Shown here piece by piece: positions 1 to 5,509 of a stretch of DNA of 5,509 bases. The position numbers were made by a program, and so were the translations under genes. The notes below the pieces were generated by a model. The model saw only the letters and a program-made list of their open reading frames with translations. It ran no database searches and was not told the DNA's origin. Origin of the DNA: Clostridia bacterium (GTDB lineage: Bacteria > Bacillota_A > Clostridia > Oscillospirales > CAG-382); the NCBI GenBank assembly GCA_017517985.1, contig JAFWWX010000093.1:1-5509 (forward strand). Direction: 5' to 3'. The stretch's first letter is position 1, and each line of letters begins with the position of its first letter.

Positions 1-2
1 AA

Positions 3-3000
3 AATGACATTATTGATTTTGCAAAAAGTTTAACTTCTGCTACTTTTGAAGAACAAGATATTATATTTTCTAAAAGAATCCCGTTAAGAGGCGATGATTT
101 AAATTATAGCATAACTGGCTCTGACTATTTGGCAATTAATGATGCTATCTCTAATGTTCAGACAATCATAGATATATCAAAAAAGTATATTGAAACAACA
201 GAGCAAAATATTAAAACTTTACTATATGAACTTTTAAAAAATGATAAGAATGTCTATCAAATTTTTAGAACTTTAAGGAATGGTAGTAAAAGTTTCAAAA
301 AGCTATTAACAGCTTTTGATGGTTCGTTAACCGAAAAAGAATTAATAGTCTTAATAGACCTAATTAATCAAGCTGAAAAAGATGGTATAGGTTTATTTGA
401 TCTAAAGTATCATTCTTTTGTTCGTCCTTTGGCAGGAGCATATATAACTCTTGGCAAAGAGCCTAAACTAAGTTTAACTAAAAGCAATATGTTAGACGGT
501 TTAAAGGCTTTTGAGGTTGGAAACTGTAGATACTGCAGTTCTCCGTATATAATTGGCAAAATACAGCATAACGAAGCGGATAATCTCGATTATTTATTTC
601 AAAATAAGGAAGTTGATATCTATGAGAACTATGGTAACAACGAATTTGTAAACATAGATTATTTCCTTATGCAAAATGCAGTTAACGAAGAAGAAGTTGA
701 TCATAAAATACTTGAAGAATATGCGGTTTGTTCCAAATGTGGCTCTATACATTCAAAATCTAATTTAAATGCAAGAAAATGTTTGTGCGGAGATTCATAT
801 CAATATACAATTTATAAAGTTGGACAAACTACCGGTGACGGAGAAGAATTAGCTTTTAATAATATTAATCAATGTCCTTGTTGTGGTCACAAAAGTCGTT
901 CAGGCGTTGTTAAAGGTCTAAATTTAGGAAAAGATGAAGGTACAGCTCTTATTGCTCAAATATTGTTAGAAGCAATTGATGAAGGTCAAGAAATTAAAAG
1001 AACAGAAAATAAACTGTCATTGAAGTTGGAAGCAAAAAACGAGCCAATTGTTGAAAATAAAATTAAGCAATTTTTATCGTTTTCGGATAGCAGACAACAA
1101 GCGAGTTTTGCTGCGGCATTTATGGATTCCAATCATGTTCGTATGTTGCAAAAGCGGTTGATTTGGAAAGTGATAGAGGACAGAAATTATCATGATATCA
1201 ATGTAGATGAATTGGCAGCTGTACTTACATCTATGATTAAGGAAATGAATCTATTTCCTAATGATCTTTCTGCACATAAAAATGCATGGATTACGCTATT
1301 GGTTGATTTACTTAAAGTTGATGGTGCATATGATGGTGAAGGTCTAGGTCTTTATTATTTTGATTTAGATGTATCCAACATTATGAATTGTCTTACTGAA
1401 GAAGATGTTGAGGCGGATTTGGGACAATATAATATCTCGAAAAAGGATCTTGAAACATTAATTCAGGTGGTTCTGTCGGTATTTAAAGTTACACCAGCTA
1501 TAAGTTATGTTCAATCAACATTAACGCCGGAAGAAAAACTAAATGCTCTTGACTATAGAAGATTTGACAACTATGTAATGCTTAATTCTCAACGAGCAAC
1601 TGCAGGTGTTAGAAGTTTCCTGCCTATTAACAGCAAAGATAATATGACAGTAAGATATGTACAGCGAGTTTGCTCTTGCAATGAGGAAAAAGCTAAAGAA
1701 ATACTAACGATCATTTTTGATGGATTAGCTATTAGAAGTGGGTTGTTAAAAAAACACGCTTCTAAAGATATGTATCAAATTGATGCAAGTAAATATGTTG
1801 TGAAAAATTATAAAACATCAAAGTATTATAGATGTGAAAAATGCGGAAGACTAACCCCGTATAACATTCACAATGTTTGTGTTCAAGATAAGTGCGATGG
1901 CACTCTTGTAGAGGTAAATCCTGACGAAGTCTTAGCCAATAACTTCTATCGAAATCAATACAAAACAAAGAAAATTGAAGGTGTTGTTATTAAAGAACAT
2001 ACCGCTCAATTGGATAGAAAAAAGGCGAAGCAATATCAACAGGATTTCAAGAATAAAAAAATTAATATCCTTAGCTGTTCTACAACTTTTGAAATGGGTA
2101 TTGATATAGGAAATCTTGAAACTGTTTTTATGAGAAATGTACCTCCATCACCTGCAAACTATGTTCAAAGAGCGGGGCGTGCAGGCAGACGAAAAGAAAG
2201 TGCTGCATATATATTGACATACTGTGGTACAGGTTCTCACGACTATACATATTTCAACGAACCCGAAAAAATGATTTCAGGCATTATAACACCACCATAT
2301 TTTAATGTTGTGAATCATAAGATTATATTGCGTCATCTTATGGCATCGTGCCTTGGCTTTTTCTTTAGAAGGAATCCGGATTATTTTAAATCCATAGATG
2401 GGCTTGTTTTTGGTGATGGTGTTGATAAATTTAAAGAATATGTATCTTCACATCCGCGTGAATTAATTGAGTATATTGATCTAAAGGTTATACCGGAATC
2501 GATATATAGTAGATATCATAATTTGAATTGGTTTGACGAAATAGATGGCAATGATGAAAAAATGGATCATTTTATTGAAACATTAAGAGCAGTTGCTGAG
2601 GAGTATCAGAGAGCCAAAAAAGAAGCAATTAACGACGAAAAATTTGCAGAAGCAGACTACTATACTAAACAAATAGAAAATTTGCATAAGCAAAATGTAA
2701 TCGAATCGCTATCACGGTACTGTGTTATTCCGAAGTATGGTTTTCCGGTTGACTTAGTTGAATTACAGGTTTACGAAGAAGGCAAACTTGATAACAGTTA
2801 CGATCTGAGTAGGGATTTGAAAATAGCTATTTCTGAATATGCTCCTGATTCGGAAATTATTGTTGATGGTAAAAAATATACATCTAAATATATTTCATTA
2901 CCTAAAACAACACAGTTTCCTAAAAATTATTTTGTAACTTGCCCAACGTGTAAAAAGGTTAATGTTTTTTTGACGGCAAGGACTACTGACGAGTGTAAAT

Positions 3001-3797
3001 TCTGTGGCGAATCTTTAGTATCTGAATTTGTTGATTTCTATATAGAACCTATCAATGGATTCAAAACTGGTATTACAAAAGAAAGTACACGAATGAAGCC
3101 AAAGCGTTCTTATGCAGGAGAAGTCTCGTATTTGGGCGGTGGTATAAGGGATGACAATTGTTTCTCAATTGGACAAGCAATTACAGTTGAAACCAGTTCG
3201 AACGATGAGCTTTTGGTTATGAATAAGTCTTCGTTTTATATGTGTCCGGTATGTGGATATAGCGACATTATTAAGGGCAATATACAAACGCCGACAATTT
3301 CAAAAAATCATAAAAACTATAGGCAGTTTGACTGCTCATGTGATGAATTAGAGCAAGTGAGGTTAGGACACAGGTTTCAAACTGATGTGGCAAGATTTAC
3401 AATACCATATCTTGTTAGTTATTCAAAAGAGGACTATGCCAAGGCATTATCATTTATGTATGCATTTTTGGAAGGTGTAAGTAACGCCCTTGGAATCGAA
3501 AGAAATGACATTGATGGAATTATAGAGATGAATCTCGAACATCACAGTTATGATATTCTTCTATATGACAATGTTCCTGGTGGTGCAGGTCATGTGAAAC
3601 GTTTAGTTAATAAAAAAGCGATATTCGAATCGTTGCTTGCTTCATATAGTAAAGTTTCCCAAAAGTGTTGCGATGATAATACATCTTGCTATAATTGCTT
3701 AAGAAATTATTATAACCAAACACACCATAGCAAATTACAACGAATATTTGCCAAAGAAGTCGTTGAAACATTATTGCGAGAAATAGGTGTTTCTTAA
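3..3797 (+). CDS. Large SF2 helicase, C-terminal part, with DUF1998/MZB domain (COG1205 type, DruE-like); 5' end outside window
   Basis: C-terminal 1264 residues of a probable ATP-dependent nucleic-acid helicase. The frame is open to the window edge, and the TTG at 129 has no ribosome binding site, so the real start and RecA1 (Walker A, DEAH) lie upstream. The first residues (DIIDFAKSL) resemble the stretch just after motif III. Visible order, numbering from position 3: the H-x-FVR-x-LAGAYITLG module near 137-152; a cysteine-rich region (C175, C178, C243, C246, C260, C262, C291, C293, C294); motif IV FSDSRQQ at 360-366; a roughly 330-residue insertion with C611/C614/C626/C631; EHTAQLD near 665; motif V STTFEMGIDIG near 694; motif VI QRAGRAGRR near 722; a charged helical stretch near 860-905, then PKYGFPVD; cysteines 980/983/998/1001 and 1081/1084/1111/1113; and the DUF1998/MZB end with YDNVPGGAGH near 1188 and C1222/C1223/C1229/C1232. 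Helicase plus DUF1998 at this size matches DruE of Druantia; DISARM-type or other COG1205 helicases are alternatives. The family call is strong; the defence role is inferred. Confidence 0.9.
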   Translation, partial: NDIIDFAKSLTSATFEEQDIIFSKRIPLRGDDLNYSITGSDYLAINDAISNVQTIIDISKKYIETTEQNIKTLLYELLKNDKNVYQIFRTLRNGSKSFKKLLTAFDGSLTEKELIVLIDLINQAEKDGIGLFDLKYHSFVRPLAGAYITLGKEPKLSLTKSNMLDGLKAFEVGNCRYCSSPYIIGKIQHNEADNLDYLFQNKEVDIYENYGNNEFVNIDYFLMQNAVNEEEVDHKILEEYAVCSKCGSIHSKSNLNARKCLCGDSYQYTIYKVGQTTGDGEELAFNNINQCPCCGHKSRSGVVKGLNLGKDEGTALIAQILLEAIDEGQEIKRTENKLSLKLEAKNEPIVENKIKQFLSFSDSRQQASFAAAFMDSNHVRMLQKRLIWKVIEDRNYHDINVDELAAVLTSMIKEMNLFPNDLSAHKNAWITLLVDLLKVDGAYDGEGLGLYYFDLDVSNIMNCLTEEDVEADLGQYNISKKDLETLIQVVLSVFKVTPAISYVQSTLTPEEKLNALDYRRFDNYVMLNSQRATAGVRSFLPINSKDNMTVRYVQRVCSCNEEKAKEILTIIFDGLAIRSGLLKKHASKDMYQIDASKYVVKNYKTSKYYRCEKCGRLTPYNIHNVCVQDKCDGTLVEVNPDEVLANNFYRNQYKTKKIEGVVIKEHTAQLDRKKAKQYQQDFKNKKINILSCSTTFEMGIDIGNLETVFMRNVPPSPANYVQRAGRAGRRKESAAYILTYCGTGSHDYTYFNEPEKMISGIITPPYFNVVNHKIILRHLMASCLGFFFRRNPDYFKSIDGLVFGDGVDKFKEYVSSHPRELIEYIDLKVIPESIYSRYHNLNWFDEIDGNDEKMDHFIETLRAVAEEYQRAKKEAINDEKFAEADYYTKQIENLHKQNVIESLSRYCVIPKYGFPVDLVELQVYEEGKLDNSYDLSRDLKIAISEYAPDSEIIVDGKKYTSKYISLPKTTQFPKNYFVTCPTCKKVNVFLTARTTDECKFCGESLVSEFVDFYIEPINGFKTGITKESTRMKPKRSYAGEVSYLGGGIRDDNCFSIGQAITVETSSNDELLVMNKSSFYMCPVCGYSDIIKGNIQTPTISKNHKNYRQFDCSCDELEQVRLGHRFQTDVARFTIPYLVSYSKEDYAKALSFMYAFLEGVSNALGIERNDIDGIIEMNLEHHSYDILLYDNVPGGAGHVKRLVNKKAIFESLLASYSKVSQKCCDDNTSCYNCLRNYYNQTHHSKLQRIFAKEVVETLLREIGVS

Positions 3798-3821
3798 AAT
3801 TCATACAAACTAAATAACACA

Positions 3822-3867
3822 AAGGCAACAACCCTCCTGCAATTGCATGCAAGAGGGTTGTTGCCTT
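3822..3867. terminator. Bidirectional terminator hairpin between convergent genes
   Basis: A perfect 15-bp inverted repeat (arms 3822-3836 and 3853-3867, AAGGCAACAACCCTC and its complement) encloses a 16-nt loop. The loop can itself pair through TGCA at 3838-3841 and 3848-3851. The hairpin lies 24 nt after the helicase stop and one base beyond the stop codon of the convergent minus-strand gene, so it can serve both transcripts. A clean U-tract is absent on the + strand. On the minus strand a T-rich run (TGTGTTATTTAG) follows, so termination is probably better for the minus-strand operon. Confidence 0.85.
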
Positions 3868-3868
3868 A

Positions 3869-4426
3869 TCAAGAAATTAATAATTTCCTTGCAAGAATAA
3901 ATAAGCTATTATCAACTGATGGAATATCTCTTGAAAGAGGATCTTTCATATATTCTGCATTGGAATTAAAGTCAGGTTTTACTGATTGATAAATTCTGTT
4001 TCGTGCATTGAACTCTGCTTCTGCATAAGTGATTCTACCGGATCTATAATCTTCAATAACGGGAGCAATTATTATTCTAATTTTTTCAAGATTATTCGCA
4101 TAGAAATCAGGTCGCAGATACATATCCCGATATTGCCATATTGCACAGTTAGCTATGTCAACAAGTTCACCGTAACTATATCCATTTGTCTGACCGCTGA
4201 GCCAAGCGTCAAAGAATATTCGATTTGATTTTGCTCTTGCATCGGCATAACCCAATCCATTCTGTACTTCAGTTAAAATATCACCGATAAATCTTTCAAC
4301 AAAAATGATTGCTTCGTTTGATGCATTGCAGGGTGCCGATTCTCTCGGCAACTCTGCAGCATTCACAGAAAAAGAGCTTATTAAAATTGATACGATTGAA
4401 ATGATGGATATGATTGATTTTTTCAT
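3869..4426 (-). CDS. Small exported protein of unknown function with degenerate internal repeats
   Basis: A 185-residue protein that I do not recognise. It begins with a typical Sec signal peptide: MKK, a hydrophobic I/S/V/L core at about 5-19, and an A-x-A-like cleavage region (SVNAA) near 20-24. There is no lipobox cysteine, so it is probably released or wall-associated. The mature part is mostly helical and has two cysteines, C33 and C94, which could form a disulfide. Three segments starting at Y60, Y85 and Y134 share the pattern Y-[AG]-[DE]-[AL]-x3-[AS]-[NR]-x(1,2)-I-[FWY]. The last two are each followed by [RK]PDF and an Asn-rich turn (106-112, 151-156). The start is well supported: GGAGG at 4435-4439 lies 8 nt from the ATG. 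The gene starts 21 nt after the DUF6809 stop and is the last gene of the tnpV operon, directly followed by a terminator. No catalytic motif is visible, and nothing in the sequence gives its target. Confidence 0.85.
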   Translation of the reverse strand: MKKSIISIISIVSILISSFSVNAAELPRESAPCNASNEAIIFVERFIGDILTEVQNGLGYADARAKSNRIFFDAWLSGQTNGYSYGELVDIANCAIWQYRDMYLRPDFYANNLEKIRIIIAPVIEDYRSGRITYAEAEFNARNRIYQSVKPDFNSNAEYMKDPLSRDIPSVDNSLFILARKLLIS

Positions 4427-4447
4427 TATATATACCTCCGTTATAAT

Positions 4448-4735
4448 CTAATCTTTCAGTATGATGCTATTATCAGAAAACAAGCTATCGCACATCATCA
4501 TAACACCAAGTCTGAATCCTATTTTGAAATTCTCAACACCGCTTGTAGCACTTATTTCATCACTTGCATTTACAAGCTCATTAAAAAGTTTCAAGTTTTC
4601 TCCATTTAATTCCTTTGACAGTTTACTTTCAATGTTAGAAAAGGTTCTTACGGCTTTTTCATAAGGAAGAGGTTTTCCGTTTCGATTTTCATTTGGATTG
4701 ATATTGCCATAATACAATTCATCAAGAACGCTCAT
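4448..4735 (-). CDS. DUF6809 family small protein
   Basis: A 95-residue cytoplasmic protein with no signal peptide or membrane segment. Its N-terminal LDELYYGNINP (residues 4-14), a central charged helical region (25-60) and the C-terminal FKIGFRLGVMMM segment (70-81) match my recollection of DUF6809, a function-unknown family of small proteins in Clostridia; this was not checked by a search. The start is firm: its ATG overlaps the tnpV stop in an ATGA arrangement, and GGAGGT lies 6 nt upstream inside the tnpV coding region, so translation is probably coupled. It sits between tnpV and the exported protein gene on one likely transcript. No biochemical role can be assigned from the sequence. 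Confidence 0.82.
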   Translation of the reverse strand: MSVLDELYYGNINPNENRNGKPLPYEKAVRTFSNIESKLSKELNGENLKLFNELVNASDEISATSGVENFKIGFRLGVMMMCDSLFSDNSIILKD

Positions 4736-5118
4736 TTTCGCACCTCCATCGAATAGACAAAATCTCGCAATACAAATTCTTCAGCCGAGTGACGAATGTT
4801 GTTCATTGCACCAACCCAAGCCATTTGGTCTTTTGCTTTGAGTTCTTCGGTGATGCCTTGCTTGACTGCCATATCTTTTATGAGCTTATCAACCATTTCC
4901 TTTGAGGAAGTGTCAATTTCTTCAAGATAAGCAAGCCAAGTTCCGTTAAGCATTTTCATTGAATAAAAAGCAGGGCGGTTTTCTTTAATAAATATTGAGT
5001 GTAACCTGCCATACTTGCCGATGTTGTAAATCTTGTCATCGGGAACAGTTAGATTTGGAATGTAGTAATCGCCACTTTTGACATACTCAATTCCGTTTTC
5101 AATAAATTTTTCTTTCAT
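4732..5118 (-). CDS. tnpV: TnpV family protein (transposon-associated)
   Basis: A 128-residue protein recognised as TnpV, a family named from the Tn4451/Tn4453 mobilisable transposons of clostridia and widespread on clostridial mobile elements. Family-typical blocks are GDYYIPNL (16-23), IGKYGRLH (33-40), KENRPAFY (45-52), a LAYLEEID helix (62-69), and the most conserved C-terminal part, GITEELKAKDQMAWVGAMNN (88-107) followed by IRHSAEE (108-114). The length is normal and the frame intact. To my knowledge TnpV is not itself a recombinase and its biochemical role is unclear. The start is supported by AAAGGAGG at 5129-5136, 10 nt upstream of the ATG. It is the first gene of a minus-strand operon with DUF6809 and an exported protein. 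Its presence suggests accessory DNA, but no transposase or integrase is visible here. Confidence 0.87.
   Translation of the reverse strand: MKEKFIENGIEYVKSGDYYIPNLTVPDDKIYNIGKYGRLHSIFIKENRPAFYSMKMLNGTWLAYLEEIDTSSKEMVDKLIKDMAVKQGITEELKAKDQMAWVGAMNNIRHSAEEFVLRDFVYSMEVRK
4742..4747 (-). promoter_or_regulatory. Ribosome binding site of the DUF6809 gene, inside tnpV
   Basis: The minus strand reads GGAGGT, 6 nt before the ATG at 4735-4733. The site lies within the last codons of tnpV and fixes the start used in the 4-nt ATGA overlap. It allows coupled or re-initiated translation of the two genes. Confidence 0.75.
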
Positions 5119-5151
5119 AGCGTAAACGCCTCCTTTAAATTTGGTATATTC

Positions 5152-5180
5152 ATTTTATCAGAAGGCATTTACTTTGACGA
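5152..5180 (-). promoter_or_regulatory. Possible sigma-A promoter of the tnpV operon
   Basis: On the minus strand a -10 like TAAAAT (+ strand 5152-5157) lies 17 bp after a weak -35 like TCGTCA (+ strand 5175-5180). Both lie between the upstream terminator and the tnpV ribosome binding site, giving a short leader of about 30 nt. The -35 matches the consensus at only four of six positions, so this is a tentative call. Confidence 0.35.
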
Positions 5181-5182
5181 AT

Positions 5183-5192
5183 GTGCGGATAA
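5183..5192. repeat. 10-nt direct repeat of the tRNA-Leu 3' end (possible attachment-site remnant)
   Basis: GTGCGGATAA occurs here and again at 5349-5358, where it is the acceptor 3' strand of tRNA-Leu plus the next base. The copies are 166 nt apart in the same orientation. tRNA 3' ends are common integration sites, so this may be a small att-like remnant. The match is short and could be chance. Confidence 0.35.
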
Positions 5193-5200
5193 AAATATAT

Positions 5201-5233
5201 AAAAAGAGATAAAACCGATTAAAGTTTTATCTC
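5201..5233 (-). terminator. Intrinsic terminator upstream of tnpV, minus strand
   Basis: A 10-bp perfect stem, GAGATAAAAC with its complement (5206-5215 and 5224-5233), has an 8-nt loop. On the minus strand it is followed directly by TTTTT and then more T/A-rich sequence. The stem is A/T rich but the U-tract is good. It would stop read-through from the tRNA side before tnpV, or end a very short transcript made between it and the tRNA terminator. Confidence 0.7.
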
Positions 5234-5290
5234 CTGAGATTTCGATATTATTGTTTTTCAAGTTTACTATTAAAATTAGAATAGTCAAGA

Positions 5291-5338
5291 TATAATAAAA
5301 ATCCGAACCCTTCACCGATTGGTACAAGGTTCGGATTT
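5291..5338 (-). terminator. Intrinsic terminator of tRNA-Leu, minus strand
   Basis: An 11-bp stem (5299-5309 with 5328-5338, AAATCCGAACC and its complement) has an 18-nt loop. It starts 8 nt after the tRNA CCA end in the direction of transcription and is followed on the minus strand by a T-rich run (TTTTTATTATAT, partly in the stem). Position and U-tract fit termination of the tRNA transcript. Confidence 0.85.
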
Positions 5339-5346
5339 CTACTGTT

Positions 5347-5433
5347 TGGTGCGGATAACAGGACTTGAACCTGCATGAAATCGCTTTCACATGGACCTGA
5401 ACCATGCGCGTCTGCCAATTCCGCCATATCCGC
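5347..5433 (-). tRNA. tRNA-Leu, anticodon CAG
   Basis: An 87-nt class II tRNA with an encoded CCA end. The acceptor stem pairs GCGGATA (5427-5433) with TATCCGC (5351-5357), followed by discriminator A and CCA (5350-5347). The anticodon stem CATGG/CCATG encloses the loop TTCAGGT, giving anticodon CAG at + strand 5397-5399, which reads CUG leucine codons. The long variable arm typical of tRNA-Leu is visible as TGAAA-GCGA-TTTCA, and the T-arm is GCAGG-TTCAAGT-CCTGT. Its 3' end faces the tnpV operon. Only 5 nt separate its 5' end from the next hairpin, so a promoter immediately upstream is unlikely and the precursor probably has a structured leader. Confidence 0.96.
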
Positions 5434-5438
5434 ATATG

Positions 5439-5458
5439 AAGGGCGAATTATCGCCCTT
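5439..5458. repeat. 8-bp perfect inverted repeat upstream of the tRNA
   Basis: AAGGGCGA and its complement surround a 4-nt loop. On the minus strand there is no T-tract; the tRNA 5' end follows after 5 nt. It may be the end of an upstream minus-strand transcript or a structured part of the tRNA precursor leader. Beyond it, to 5509, no gene can be supported. Confidence 0.6.
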
Positions 5459-5509
5459 ATGAAACTATTGTTTTGCTATATCAAAGTGGGAAACAGTTGC
5501 ACCATATTT

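Noticed and set aside
129..131. In-frame TTG as the start of the helicase gene
   Set aside because: The frame is open for 42 more codons to the window edge, no ribosome binding site precedes the TTG, and the upstream residues look like the helicase region just after motif III.
1762..1968. Minus-strand open frame inside the helicase gene
   Set aside because: It is antisense to a continuous conserved coding region, with no protein signature of its own.
3986..4228. Plus-strand open frame opposite the exported protein gene
   Set aside because: It has no ribosome binding site and lies antisense to a better supported gene with a signal peptide and a strong start.
4448..5118. A complete transposon around tnpV
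   Set aside because: No transposase, recombinase or terminal inverted repeats are visible. TnpV alone does not show an active element.
5169..5435. Minus-strand open frame of 88 codons
   Set aside because: It runs through the tRNA-Leu and its terminators; the translated sequence is an artefact of these RNA elements.
5465..5509. Possible C-terminal tail of a minus-strand gene (15 codons ending in TAG at 5467-5465, reading KYGATVSHFDIAKQ)
   Set aside because: An open frame of 14 sense codons is not significant. It would fit a gene ending just before the 5439-5458 hairpin, but it cannot be supported without the next bases.
1..5509. CRISPR array or riboswitch
   Set aside because: No regularly spaced direct repeats were seen, and no leader long enough or structured enough for a known riboswitch was recognised.

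Overview
The base composition is low-GC (A+T rich), the three short genes carry strong GGAGG-type ribosome binding sites, the tRNA encodes its own CCA end, and two genes belong to families common in Clostridia (TnpV and DUF6809). Together these point to a gut-type Bacillota/Clostridia genome. The organism cannot be named from this window.

Layout. (1) Positions 3-3797, + strand, hold the C-terminal 1264 codons of a very large SF2 helicase of the COG1205 type. It is cut by the window start. The reading frame is open to the first base, so the in-frame TTG at 129 is not a real start. The visible part has an insertion module with many cysteines, helicase motifs IV, V and VI, and a C-terminal DUF1998/MZB metal-binding domain. 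Its size and architecture resemble DruE of Druantia and, less closely, the DISARM helicases. A phage-defence role is plausible but cannot be proven without the upstream genes. (2) A 15-bp perfect hairpin at 3822-3867 separates this gene from a convergent minus-strand operon. (3) The operon, read 5' to 3' on the minus strand, is tnpV (4732-5118), a DUF6809 gene (4448-4735, overlapping tnpV by 4 nt) and a small exported protein of unknown function (3869-4426). The exported protein contains degenerate internal repeats. (4) About 230 nt of non-coding DNA (5119-5346) holds a possible tnpV promoter, two minus-strand intrinsic terminators and a 10-nt copy of the tRNA 3' end. (5) A tRNA-Leu(CAG) lies on the minus strand at 5347-5433, with a hairpin a few bases upstream of its 5' end. 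From there to the window end no gene can be supported.

How it fits together. The 3' end of the tRNA-Leu faces the accessory genes, the usual orientation of an island integrated at a tRNA. The TnpV-type gene and a defence-like helicase fit such an island, but no integrase or transposase is visible. The most interesting items are the helicase as the tail of a possible defence system, and the uncharacterised exported repeat protein made from the tnpV/DUF6809 operon.
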